DNA of 64,000 nucleotides from Impatiens glandulifera (lineage: Eukaryota; Streptophyta; Magnoliopsida; Ericales; Balsaminaceae), in assembly GCF_907164915.1 (NCBI RefSeq), contig NC_061868.1:48297689-48361688 (forward strand). The letters are read 5' to 3'. Position numbers and translations under genes: made by a program. Below are positions 1 through 10,989 of this stretch, piece by piece. Numbering within the stretch: the first letter of the stretch is position 1; every line of letters begins with the position of its first letter. Below the pieces are notes generated by a model. That model ran no database searches, was not told the origin of the DNA, and saw only the letters and a list, made by a program, of their open reading frames with translations.

Positions 1-40
1 ATTTGCCTCCTAGTTTCTTAGCATCATAAGTTATATTATA

Positions 41-75
41 GAAAATGAAAATGAAAATGAAAATGAAAATGAAAT
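41..75. repeat. GAAAAT hexanucleotide microsatellite
   Basis: About 5.5 tandem copies of GAAAAT can be read directly. The following 500 bases are low complexity with no credible gene; reading frames there are long only because of simple sequence. Confidence 0.9.
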
Positions 76-941
76 AGGTAGGGTAGATGTATAATAAAGT
101 GAGTCGGTCCCATAACTAGAATATAAAGAAGGAAGGAAGGATCGATGGATTGTATTTGGCTTGTGATACACGAAAGAAAATAGAACTATTTTATAGAAAA
201 TAAAAGTGATTAATAAATAGCTAGATAGTAAAAACAAAAAAGGGTAAAGATGAGAAAAAGAAACGGCAAAGTCCTTTCTTTGTTTTGGTTTGGTTTTGGT
301 TTGGTATCTGGTGCGGTGTTTTTTGGCCACCACCACTGACTTTACTGACTGACGACTGAATCAAACCCAACTTCCAACACCATCCCCACACAGACAACAC
401 AATTCCCGTTTTCTGAGGTGAGGTGAGTGAGGCGCCATTAATTTACTTTCTCTCTCTATACAGTCTAATCTAATCTTTTTCTTTTGTACCACCCCACCAT
501 ACATACACGTATATACAGCAGCAGCAGCAGGAGGAGGGAGAGGAAACACCTTTCTTTTTTCTTTTTTCTTTTTTCTTTTTTTTTTACTTTTTCTTTCTGA
601 ATTGTTTGTTTTTTAAAAAAGAGAGATATTACTGAAATGGGGGAAGATATATATAGTCAGAGATGGGATTGATTATTTAGCTTTTGTCTCAGAACAAACA
701 TAGAATAGATAGAGAGACTCCTCGAAGAAGAAGAAGTAGAAAAGCAAAGCAAAGCCCCCACCTTCACGCGAAGAAGAAGAAGAAGAAAGAAGAGAATAAG
801 CTATAAGAAAGAGATATAGTTGCTGCTGTCCCCCTTTCCTTGGACTGATTCGATTCATCAGCATCTTTCTTTTTTATATATACATCTCCTAGAGAGGAAA
901 GAAGAAGAAGAAGAACGCAATCAAGCTGCTGCTGCTGGGTG

Positions 942-962
942 ATGGGTTTCTTGATGAATTAA
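942..962 (+). other. uORF 1 in BRG-like leader (6 codons)
   Basis: ATG at 942, in-frame stop TAA at 960-962, encoding MGFLMN. It precedes the main start by about 240 nt and is in the mRNA only if transcription starts upstream of 942, as the TATA position suggests. Confidence 0.45.
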
Positions 963-1106
963 ATCTTAATCCTTTGTCTCTCTTAATTCATCATCATCTC
1001 TGTCCTGTGTGCTGCGCTGTTTCTTTCTTTCTTTCTTTCTTTTTAATTATCATTGAAGAGTCCGCCTTCTTCTTCTTCTTCTGCTTGGCTTGGGGTATCT
1101 TCTTTC

Positions 1107-1124
1107 ATGCCGTTTGTGTGCTAG
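1107..1124 (+). other. uORF 2 in BRG-like leader (5 codons)
   Basis: ATG at 1107 followed by stop TAG at 1122-1124, encoding MPFVC. It ends 78 nt before the main ATG, so reinitiation would be possible. Confidence 0.45.
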
Positions 1125-1202
1125 CGTTAATTACTTCCACCCTTTATATCCTTTTCCCCTATTTCCTCTTTTTTTTCAACCTCAACAACAACAACAACAA
1201 CA

Positions 1203-2549
1203 ATGGCCGTCCAAGCTCAATGCCCATCCAATATCCTCTTCCTTAACAGGTAATAATAATTTCTCTATCCCATCTCTCTCTCCTTCTCCCCTCTTATCTA
1301 TTAAGTTTTATTCATTCATTAGTTCAAATGTTATATATTGCAGAAACGTACAGGAGTCTAAGAATACTAATACACTCGGGAACAACAACAACGACTACAC
1401 ATTACAGTCACGCGGCGGTGGTGGTGCTGGTGGGTTTGTCACCGATCAATCTCACATGGTTCTCAACAATGGAGGTGAGATTGATTCTATATCTTCTTCT
1501 TCTTCTTCTCCAATTAAAAGTCTCATTCAATATTCAATGAATGATTGTAAACCAACCTCATTTCTCGATTGGTTGGCAGTTATGGGGATTAATCCAAGGA
1601 AGAGAGGAAGAGAAACTCTAGGGACTCCTTCCCAAATCAGTCCATTCTCCATTCAAAACCAACCCTCCTCTCAGAATCATATCATTGATCTCTCCCAGAT
1701 TCATACTTCTCCCCCGCACAACGTCGTGTCCACCGGTCTCCGTTTAGCCTTCGGCAATCAACAACAACAACAATTACATCATCAGCAACAACAACAACAT
1801 CAACACCAACAATCTATGTCTACCACCCAGTCCTCTGTTCTGTTCTCTCTTCTATCAGAAGAATTGGCAGCACAGATTCGACAGCAAAGAGACGATATTG
1901 ATAACTTCCTCCAAGTTCAGGTAATCTTCTAATCATAAATCATCCCTACCCACATCCCCCATTTTAGTGTTTCTTATTTTTGTTTGTTTTTTTTCAGGGA
2001 GAACAGTTGAGGCGCACATTAGCGGAGAAAAGACAGAGACACTACAGAGCGCTTCTCGGCGCGGCGGAGGAGTCGTTAGCTCGACAGATGAGAGAGAAAG
2101 AAGTAGAAGTGGAGAAGGCTTTAAGGCGTCACGCCGAGCTAGAGGCTCGTGCTTCTCAGCTAGGCGCCGAGACTCAACTCTGGCAGGCCCGAGCTAAGGC
2201 GCAAGAAGCTGCGGCTATATCTCTACAGGCTCAGCTCCAACAAGCCATGATGAAGAACTGCAATGCACCACCACCCCTCGGCTGCTCCGTTGAGGAAACA
2301 GGATGCGAAGCGGCGGCGGCGGCGGAGGACGCAGAGTCGGCTTATATTGATCCTGACCGAGTCGTGGTGACCGAGTCAACTGGGAATGGACCGATTTGTA
2401 AGGCGTGTAGGAAACGAGTTGCCTCGGTTGTACTTTTGCCGTGTCGGCATCTTTGTTTGTGCAGTGCATGTGATGCCATGGCTCCTCCTCATTCTTGCCC
2501 TCTCTGTTCATCTTTTCGAAGCTCAAGCGTTGAGGTTTTTCTTTCTTAA
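1203..2549 (+). CDS. BRG: BOI-related RING-type E3 ubiquitin ligase (BRG2/BRG3-like)
   Basis: Three exons: 1203-1249, 1344-1920 and 1998-2549, with GT-AG junctions and matching phases, giving 391 residues. The short first exon encodes an N terminus starting MAVQAQCPSN, typical of the BRG2/BRG3 branch, and this fixes the start. Exon 2 holds a basic PRKRGRE stretch near residue 105 and Gln/His-rich tracts. Exon 3 holds a coiled-coil segment (about 205-290) ending in the WRD-type W-Q-A-R-A-K block, then a C-terminal C3HC4 RING with ligands near C342, C345, C357, H359, C363, C366, C375 and C378. Known role of the family: nuclear or cytoplasmic E3 ligases that limit cell death and stress or gibberellin responses, with BOI acting on BOS1. 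The exact orthologue is inferred. Retention of intron 1 would stop translation at once, since TAA follows the donor. Only the Gln/His tracts look unusual in composition. Confidence 0.93.
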
Positions 2550-5500
2550 TGGGCCCTGGGCCCAATCACTGAAAGGAAATATCAAAGCCCATTAAGAGTG
2601 GTGGGACCAACCAGCTTAAGTGTTGTTTTGCGGAGTAAGGAAGAAAGGACAAGACAGGAAAAGGAGCCATCCATCATCTAAAATAAGAAAACCAAATTAA
2701 ATTTTTAAATAATCTATGAATATATATTATTATTATTATTATTATAAAATAATATTTTAATTAAAAATCATCACCTTCTATATTTAATTTCTCTTTTGTT
2801 CACTTCGCCCCCCAAAGACTTTTATGTGTTTCACATTTGGCCATTATGTTTGGTGGGTAGTAGTGTTTCTTTATTTCTTTCTTTGATATCATCATCATGT
2901 ACATTGACTACCATGAGAAGTGACATTTCCTTTTTTGCCCACCTTATTCTTTTTTTCAATGAGATCTTAACATTTTGAGATTAGGTTTTTTTTTTTTATT
3001 GAACCTTGAAATGAAGCAAGAATATATATTATAATGAATGATTTGATTTAACATTGAAATGAAGCAAGAATATACATTACTTGATGTATTTATGAAGCAA
3101 GAAAAAAAATGAAATGTGAGTGTTGTAGTGCTTTTGGCTGGATGTATGTATATATTAGCTTTATTGATAATCGAGAAGCTTCCAATGTTGGACAATTCAT
3201 TTAGGAAAGCAACTTCCTACAAAATGACAAACAAGCTTAATTAACCATCCTTGTCTTAATTTATGTTTTATTTTTTTTTAATTATAGAGTAAATCATCCA
3301 TCTACCCATAAAAATAATAAATTTTTGATGAAAATGTGGGTGGGGGTGGGGTTCAAATTCCGAAAATACATGGGCCAAGACAAGACAAAGCAAACAGTCT
3401 CTTGGTTTGTTGTATATATCGTCCTTTGAGATTGACATTGATTGACCAGTGATTCCAAATACAAATACAAATAGACTAGTATCAAAAAATTAAACAAACA
3501 GTTGGCAGAGATGATGAGAAGCATTTTCTTGTCAAAACTATGCGTGAGATTCTTTCTTTTCTTTTCTTTTCTTTCTTTCTATTTCGATGGGAATGGTCTA
3601 AATAACAATGGCTTGTAAGCAAGCAAAATGGGAGAGAAAAAGACAAACCATTTTATATATATATATCATCACTTTGACCATTCATTATAAATATATATAT
3701 CAAACTAAAATTGGATGATGCTTCAAGATAACTCCCACTTTCGATCTACATATTTACAGGTCACAAGTCACAATACAATAATAATAATAACAACATGGGA
3801 TTTGATAATGAACACCCATGACCATGATCATCTCTCAAACAAATTTACCAAACCAAACCAAACCAAATTCTGAAAAGATTCCATCTAAACAATTAATAAT
3901 AATGGGTCACATTCACATGCACATGATCATCAATAGTTGTTGTTGTTGTTTTAATTTGGTGGTGGTGGTGGTTAATAAACTTATACATATATATATGATC
4001 AGAAAAAATGAAAAAGAAAAGGTGCATGCCATATAGACTAGTAGATGATATTCCAACAGAATGACAACCATTATTTACACCATTTTCATCATCAATCCAT
4101 CCATCCATGATCCTCCACCCACAATGATACAAAACAAGTTGTATATATATGTAATAGTGATGATAATAAATTAGGTCACTTAGAGTTAGGTGGGCCTAGC
4201 TAGAACTAGAGCTAGCTAGCTAGATAGCTAGTTATTATCAAGATTATTATTATTATTATGATCGATATGGTATGATAATGTGTACTGTGCAATGAATGAA
4301 TAATGGGCAAGCTTTGATCAGAAATCTTCAGTCTTGTGTGTGATTATGGCATTGCTACTACTACCTTCATTACGTACTATATATTCTACTTAACATGCAA
4401 TGCTTTTTCTTCCTTTCTTTTTTCTCTATGATGAATAATTGTTTTGCTATTTTGAAGATAAAATAATGGAGGCCTTCTTTTCAATCAAGCAACCCTATTT
4501 CAGGATTTTATCAAATAATTATTACTTATACTAAATTATTTATGCTACAACTAGAAAGTAGAAACCAAGTCAAATCTTTAATAAGTGATAATTTCGAGAA
4601 AGTAGAGATTTTTGTTTGATAAAAATATTTTAAGTGTATTAATATATAATGATAAAATAAAATATAATTTATTTTTATATTTTTGACTAATAAATTAAGT
4701 AGTTTAACTGACAAAAAAAAAAAAATGAAATAATGTTAACTTAGAGTTTGTGATTTAAATAACTCAAAAGAACAAGTCTCAATACTATAGACCATAAGAG
4801 ATCTAATTAGGAGTTGTATTGAGCTTAAAATAAGATTATTTTTTTATTATCTATTTAATATTTATGTATACAGGTCTTTTAAAACTTATAATAAATTAAC
4901 AATTTAATGATTTTAAGATAATAAATTCTCATCTAACAAAATATAATATAATTTTTTTTCTCAAAAAAAGATAAATAAGATTAATCTAGATGTTGGGCTT
5001 GAGAAAGAGAGTCCAATCTTGGCCCATTTAAAGTGGACAGACAAGTATGTATCATACAAAACAATGTAGCTTTTAATTATTAATATGATGAAAAAAAATA
5101 GATTAAATCTTCTTAATTAATTATGATAGCGCATCATGTTGTCAATTCTAACAAGTTGCAAAAAGACATCCTATCTCGAGTAGATATATAGCTTTATTAT
5201 TATTATTATTATGATTATTATTATTAGGGATCCATCCAAATTTCCAAAGGACAATAATCATCAATAACATCCATCCCATCCCAACAACAACCATTACCTA
5301 TATGTTTATAATTTTATTTTATTAAAATAACTTATAAACTTACTTTCAAGAAAAATCAAATGTTGTCCCACCACACAATGAGGTATACAAACATGTTATT
5401 ATTGTTTCTCTTAATTACTTGTCTAGTTTAAATGGACCGTTTTGTTGGGCCAACCAAACCCTATTAATTCCAGCCCATTTTTATAATAAAATATTTGAGA

Positions 5501-5782
5501 GCCTTTGCAATAGCTTCTAGAGTTAGCATGAATGATATAAAAGAATATACAAGTAATCAAAAGCCAACATTTCTAAAATTAGTTACAAAAGATTAAGGAA
5601 ATAAACATTTTTGCATATGCTAAAAATCGAGAGCTACAGACAAAGAGAAAGACAATTCAAAAGGGGTTTTATGGTAATCAACGATAGACCAAAAGTAAAA
5701 GTAAGCAAATAATCGTGTTTTCGTTTGAATTCCAACTAAATTATTCATCACATAGGTTGTAGGGCATAAGGCATTGTATATG
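2550..5782. other. AT-rich intergenic DNA, no gene seen
   Basis: The first 100 to 200 bases are the probable 3' UTR of the BRG-like gene, including a GGGCCC-T-GGGCCC palindrome at 2552-2564. The rest is AT-rich with simple repeats: TTA runs near 2726-2746 and 5196-5226, TA runs near 3655-3665, and a GCTA-rich tract at 4196-4231. I see no coding exon, RNA gene or well-bounded element. Confidence 0.6.
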
Positions 5783-6330
5783 AAAACATAATGGGTCAAG
5801 CATTATAATGAGAGGAACAACTTAATGAAGAAAGTTTGTTAGGACCAATTACATTATTTAATTAATTAATTAATTAAGTAATTGTCTCATTATTTAGTTC
5901 ATCCTCATGCTTGAATATATAGAAAGTGGAGGAGACATTAAATCAAAGGTAGATCTAATCCAAATATAACCTTATGAGATTCCAAGTACTTGATGAGTTG
6001 GATTGAAAGAATTGATGTTAGATGTTTCTAGATTTTAAAACAAACAATATAGTTTAAAAAATAATTAAAATCCAAATAAGTTGCAATTATGTCTGTCACA
6101 TGGCTTGCTTGCCTTTTGGCAACAAAATGCTTGGAAAACTTAAAATAAATAAATAAAAAGTAATTTCGTATCAAATCTAATGTTTAAGAATCAAATGTAA
6201 TAGTAATATATAATAATTTTCTATAAGTCCTTCCTAGCCCTAATGCCTAAATCTACACACGTGTCCATTCAACTTCCCACAAGTGTCACCTCCTAGTTAA
6301 TGGCCTATGCTCAAGGAATGGTGAAACATT
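5783..6330. repeat. Segmental duplication, copy 1
   Basis: The blocks starting ACATAATGGGTCAAGCAT (5783) and TGGCTTGCTTGCCTTTTGG (about 6101) reappear in the same order at 10654 and 12690. Each pair is readily alignable over about 150-250 bases with scattered mismatches and indels. This copy is compact; the second is split by about 1.8 kb of other DNA. Neither has an ORF. Confidence 0.7.
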
Positions 6331-8040
6331 ATAATATAATTTTCTTGTACATTTAGTTTTTAATAAAATATTCTCTTTATAAAATGTCAAGAGAAGATAA
6401 ATACAAATTATCAAATGTATATTGAAGACAAATTCCCTCCTATAAGTTTTTTCGTTATTGTTTGAGACATTTAATCAATTAAACTTAAGGGTTTCTTCGA
6501 GTTGAGTTTAAATGAATAGCCTAGTTATTTTGTGAAAGTGGTGATTTTCTTAATAAAATATTTAAAAAATATTAATATATATAAATAAAATAAAAAATAT
6601 ATAATATCTTAATATTTTGGTTAATGAATTAAATGATACGATAGATAAAAAAAATAGTAAAATGAAAAATAATAAAATAATGTTCGAGTGGTTTGGACAT
6701 TGGATTATTTAAATAACTCAAACATAATAATGACTAAGTAAAAAAATTATATATATAAACTGATAAAAATATATATAAAATTATCAAATTAAAGTTTGAT
6801 TAAATGGGGTTGCATAATGTAGAATATTCGTTCAAATGCTGATAGAACACATTCTATAACCTTTAGTTAAAATATTAAAATATATATACAATTTTAATAA
6901 TTTAATTAATTATATCTACTCAGATATTTTAAGCGATAAAAATATTGTTTAATTTGTCAAATATCTCCTCTAATGAGTTTTATCAATTTTATAAGACAAA
7001 TGAGAATTTTGGATCCAATTACTATCTCCTATCAAATTATAATCCCATTATAAGAACCCATTATAAAAATGATTCAAAATATTTAAATTAAATATTTGTT
7101 TTAATTACATTCTTCTATACCCATAGTTGTAATGAATTAATGGTGAAAATAGTAAGGACTCGAGACTTTCTCTTTATATACAAGTAACTAGTGTAACCAC
7201 TAATTATTTGTCTATAACCCATTTCAGCATTAAATTAAATGGACAATTTTATCAAAATATAAAATAGAATAGAGATCATCATTTCATTTGAACAATAAAT
7301 GATATTATGCAATCTGGACACATAGATTTGTACAATCTCATTAATTAATGGTTACCTATTAAAACAAAAACAGTACAAGAATCTCACCTTAATTTGTCAC
7401 AAGCTACTATTATATCTGATACCTTCAGAGACTCCAAATAATGGAGTTTCACATGACATATATAATTAGCTGGTTTCAGCTGGATTGCTTTTTTTTTCAC
7501 TTTTTTATTCATGATCAATATATTTTATCTATGCAAAAATTAAATAATAAGAGTTAAATTTATCTTTTAACTCTTCTTGTTCTCTCGTATATTTCGAAAA
7601 TCATTTTCGATCATTTTATGTAATCTTTTTCTTCAAGAATGAGTTCGGTAATTAAGAATAAAGCTAGATCAAACTATGTAATACTACTAATTAATAACCA
7701 ATATCTAATTAAGTGATTATTTATTTATAATAATATTTGAGGACAACAGCCACCGTTTATCTAACATTTCTGGGTTTGAATTCTTTAGAATAACTCAATT
7801 GAGGGTATATGTCGAAATATACATTTTACAAACAGTCAACAATTCAGAGGCTAATATAAAATTTAAATGAGATATTTAGAATTAATTCAATCCTTATGAA
7901 ATAAAGTAGTTCGTTTCGAGAGGATAAATTCTGATTAAAATAAATAAAGAGTTTTAATAATTTGACTATTATTTCATAAAAATATGTGTGATACTTTACT
8001 TTATTATGAGGTTGTTGCTTTGGTATAATTTAAATATTTT
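6331..8040. other. AT-rich intergenic DNA, nothing recognised
   Basis: Long A/T-rich sequence with frequent stops in all frames. I see no exon-like composition, repeat boundary or RNA gene. Confidence 0.55.
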
Positions 8041-8059
8041 TCCTCCTGTTGCATGTTGC

Positions 8060-8315
8060 TTGATAAACTGGGTTGAGTCCTCAGTTAATTCTGAGCAAGG
8101 GCTATTGGCTTTTTCTTCAAGACCTGCAGTGGGTGGATCGCCCCTTTCTTCGGGCTTTGGTGGTGCAGAAGGTGGTTCTTGCTTTTGTAACCTCCATGTC
8201 AGCAATCTGGGCCAGCTCCTCAGATATGTCAATTTTCAGATTACCCCCGTCGAGGTTATGTTCCTTGTGTTTATCTGCTTCTTCAACACCTTCAAATAAC
8301 CAAGCCACTGTTGTT
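8060..8315 (-). pseudogene. Unidentified frameshifted protein-coding remnant
   Basis: This patch is clearly richer in G+C than its surroundings. On the minus strand it reads as normal, mixed protein sequence in two overlapping frames. One runs from about 8315 down to 8117 (containing WLFEGVEEADKHKEH and EELAQIADMEV). The other runs from about 8190 to 8060 (containing PPKPEERGDPP and STQFIKQHATGG). A single indel near 8170-8190 would link them, as in a decayed exon or retrocopy. I do not recognise the family. The opposite strand is also open here but looks less protein-like. Confidence 0.35.
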
Positions 8316-8459
8316 CGGATTTAGGTTATGGTTATAGCCTGAGTTATTTAAAAATAATTATTAGTGGTGATTTTTAGAAAATATAAAATAATATATTTTT
8401 TTTCTTTTGGTAAAAAGGCTAAAGGGTTTTAATATAATGATAAAATAAAATATAATAAT

Positions 8460-8905
8460 CTATATATATATAATGATGCTTAATTTTTAAAGTGTCCGGA
8501 TTGCCGGGTCGAGAGCTGTGGTTAATTTGGATACTTGGGTCGGATTGTGGGTTGACCCGTTTTTAAATTTAAAACGGTTAAAAATAAAATTAAAAATACT
8601 AGAGGTATGTTTCGAACTTGCAACCTAACAAAACAAGTACAACTCTTTAACCAACTAAGCTACAAAGACTTTATATTTTAAATTCAAACACCAAATTTGA
8701 TAAATGCGGGACGTTTTAATATTAATATAAGTTCAACTTTTTAACTAACTAATATATAATGATGTTGAGTAAATGGATAATTGGGTCGGATTATGTGTTG
8801 ACCCATCCATAAACTTAAAACGGTTAAAAATAAAATTAAAAATGTTATTCGTAATTTTTTTCGCGGTTTTTTATATTATTACTCGTGGAAATGCACGGGC
8901 TAAAT
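8460..8905. repeat. Degenerate element with tRNA-like segment and internal direct repeat
   Basis: Two direct repeats share GGGTCGGATT-TGTGTTGACCC and AAAACGGTTAAAAATAAAAT (about 8539-8600 and 8783-8843). Between them, 8606-8670 reads on the minus strand as tRNA-like: an A-box-like TAGCTTAGTTGG followed by GTTCGAAAC. The right side ends in an imperfect palindrome around CGTGGAAATGCACGGG (8884-8899). It resembles a non-autonomous plant element, but no TSD is visible. Confidence 0.4.
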
Positions 8906-9165
8906 AAAATTCAGATAATCGATTTTTAAGAGTCAACATCATGGTAAAAAATTTTGATAATTAAATTAGTGATATTAATATTTTATTTATTTAATATTTT
9001 TTGGAATTGGATAACATGACGATTTTATTTCAGTTGTTGCAATGGTATATTATTAATAATAAAATGTTTTTTTTTTTTTATATATAAAAAATGTGTGAAT
9101 ATGATTTAATAAATTGAATTTGCTAAAGGATAAAACTCATCTAACAAATGGCCTTGTCTCTCTCC

Positions 9166-9173
9166 TTTATAAG
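9166..9173 (+). promoter_or_regulatory. TATA box before the TOM1-like orphan exon
   Basis: TTTATAAG lies about 290 bases upstream of the ATG at 9462 and is followed by a CT-rich microsatellite (about 9181-9200), a common plant leader arrangement. This suggests the promoter came with the exon. Whether it is active cannot be judged. Confidence 0.35.
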
Positions 9174-9461
9174 CCTCCTTCTCCTCTCTCTCTCTCTAGA
9201 ATCTCAATTTCTCTCTCGGTCTAAAGACATTTAGTCGAATCCTGAAGCAGATCTCTCGTGAAAGATACCCTTTTGGGACGGTGGTATATTACGGTATTCG
9301 AATCATAGACTTGGACCAAGACTTTCTCAGCATTTTGCTCGGTCAATCATTTCATTTTCATGAAGAGAGATACTCATTCCTATCTTATTACAATGTAAAT
9401 AATGGAATTGGAAGCAGTGTAATGTGAGGAAGAAGAAGAGACAGCGAAAACTCTCGAAGAT

Positions 9462-9572
9462 ATGTTGATGCTCGAATTGAGAGACGGTGATTGTTATCCC
9501 AAGATCTTGGTTGCTGTCAATATAGTTCTTGCTTGTATCGATGCCTCAATAGCAGTTCTCGCCTTTTCTCAG
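9462..9572 (+). pseudogene. Orphan first exon resembling a TOM1/TOM3-related (DUF1084) membrane protein
   Basis: An ATG opens 37 codons that end exactly at a good donor (CTCAG/GTTCTT, 9572/9573). The peptide has a short acidic start, then Cys-Tyr-Pro and a hydrophobic stretch (VAVNIVLACIDASIAVLAF) followed by Ser-Gln. This resembles the first exon and first membrane helix of plant TOM1-related seven-helix proteins, a family known as host factors used by tobamoviruses. I see no further exons in the 7 kb before the next gene, and a CACTA-type end starts 128 bases after the donor. Most likely it is a first-exon remnant left by deletion or rearrangement. Family assignment rests on a short peptide and is tentative. 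Confidence 0.4.
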
Positions 9573-9699
9573 GTTCTTCTTTCAATCTTCTACCGCTTTC
9601 ACTTTTATGCTTATGGGTTGGGAAGAAAAGGGATGATATCTTTTATTTATTGGATGGATAGGTTAGAAATTATGAACCTAGTTTTATTTAATAAGGCAA

Positions 9700-9830
9700 C
9701 ACTAGTAGAAAAGTAGGTATCAGTAGGGGCGAAAACCGTTACTGAAAGCATCGAATGCCGTTACTAAAACATAATTGTAACGACAAATAAAACCGTTACC
9801 AACCGTTACGGCAAGATACTCACCTAATAA
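9700..9830 (+). mobile_element. CACTA (En/Spm-like) transposon left terminus
   Basis: The sequence opens CACTAGTAGAAAA, the usual form of plant CACTA termini. It is followed by several short subterminal repeats of CCGTTAC or its complement GTAACG between 9735 and 9810. No transposase and no matching right end (TTTTCTACTAGTG) were seen, so this is a terminal fragment or a strongly reduced element. Confidence 0.6.
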
Positions 9831-9895
9831 AAAAAATATTAAGTGCATGCACTTCAAAAATCAAAGAAAAAAATGGCCCTACTTTTATAATTTAA

Positions 9896-10100
9896 CAGTA
9901 ATAATGTGAACACAAGGTTTTAATTAAAAATGAATGAAATAATATAAAACTTTACTTTGTGAAATGATATAATAATCCATTTATTTATCTTGGGAAGGAC
10001 GATATACCTAGTTTTTATTTGGGAATCAAGAATTTCATTCATTCAAGAAAAGTGACCATTAAATAAAAGAAAACTATACAATTTGTGTCATACATTAACC
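9896..10100. repeat. Dispersed repeat, copy 1 (pairs with 21477-21725)
   Basis: It begins AGTAATAATGTGAACA and includes GAATGAAATAATATA and AAAGTGACCATT. The same blocks in the same order occur at 21477-21725 with indels. It lies just right of the CACTA terminus and may be part of that or another element. No ORF. Confidence 0.6.
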
Positions 10101-10650
10101 AAACTGAACAAATAGCCTTGGAAACCAAACATATCATCAAACATAAAATACTGCTATTTCTAGGATTCATCTTAAATTACGCGACATTTATACAAATCAT
10201 CTCGACGATCTCGTTGTTCCAATAGTCCGATTAAATAAATGGTCACATCTATCGTATCTATAGTATTTTGTGTTTTATAAAAATTAATGGAGTTGTTTGA
10301 AAAAAAGGTTGGAGGCTCGAACCAAACAAAATATTGTAAAAATGATGTTCTTAGTTCTATTCCAAACATTTTTTTTAATTAAAAATATTATTTTGTCACA
10401 ATAATTTTTAAAAATTATTAAATTAAAAGCTGAGATTTTTTATATATTTTGTTCACAATAAAGACGGGTATATATATAGCAGCACAAATGACAATAATGG
10501 GACACATAATCAAAGGAGGGAGAATAAAGTGGATGATTATACAAGTTTATGTCAATTATAAGTTAGTTATTGAGAGTACTTATTACATAAAGAATAATAA
10601 AATCAGTTTAATTCGCCAGTGTTTGTGGTCCATTAAGCATGATAATTAAT
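10101..10650. other. AT-rich intergenic DNA, nothing recognised
   Basis: No exon-like composition, RNA gene or bounded repeat seen. Confidence 0.5.
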
Positions 10651-10832
10651 GAAAACATAATGGGTCAAGCATGATAATGAAATGAACAACTTAGTGAAGA
10701 AAGTTTATTAGTACCAATTGGATTAATTTATTGTCTCACTATTTAATTAGTTCATCTCCATGCTTCAATGTTTATATTATTACTATATAGAAAGTGGTGG
10801 AGAAGTTGGAAAAAATAATAATAAATCAAAGA
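10651..10832. repeat. Segmental duplication, copy 2, left half
   Basis: Matches 5780-5946: both contain ACATAATGGGTCAAGCAT, then ACAACTTA-TGAAGAAAGTTT, then TAGAAAGTGG-GGAGA and AAATCAAAG. The match stops here and resumes about 1.8 kb later near 12640. Confidence 0.7.
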
Positions 10833-10989
10833 TGGAAGATAAATTATTAAAAACAAAATAATCATGTGATAATAACACCTCTCATAGATGAGGATATATA
10901 ATACAAAATTGTCCTCCGGAATCTAACCTAATTTGGATTGCTTTTCGTTGATAAGTTAAAAAAAATTAATAGGAACTTCTTTAAATAAT

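Larger units (their letters stand above)
871..1202 (+). promoter_or_regulatory. Core promoter and 5' leader of the BRG-like gene
   Basis: A TATATATA box at 875-882 is the best TATA candidate. It predicts a transcription start near 905-910 and a leader of roughly 300 nt. The leader is rich in GAA and CTT runs and a TTTC repeat at 1021-1042. It has two very short upstream ORFs ahead of the main ATG at 1203. The start site is inferred from TATA spacing; no transcript evidence is available. Confidence 0.45.

Noticed and set aside
31..864. Long minus-strand reading frames at the left edge
   Set aside because: They arise from GAAAAT, GAAGAA and similar simple repeats in a promoter region; the peptides are Phe/Ser runs without any domain.
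1090..1932. A 280-codon plus-strand frame as the BRG-like coding region
   Set aside because: It has no ATG start at its beginning, reads through intron 1 and lacks the RING. The spliced model from ATG 1203 explains all the family features.
2552..2564. GGGCCC palindrome after the BRG-like stop as a regulatory hairpin
   Set aside because: It is too short, and no supporting terminator-like or conserved feature is visible.
2215..2565. Minus-strand frame opposite the BRG-like third exon
   Set aside because: It is a shadow of the GC-rich coding strand and shows no independent protein features.
8606..8670. tRNA gene on the minus strand
   Set aside because: Only the D-loop-like and T-loop-like blocks fit; no paired acceptor stem could be drawn.
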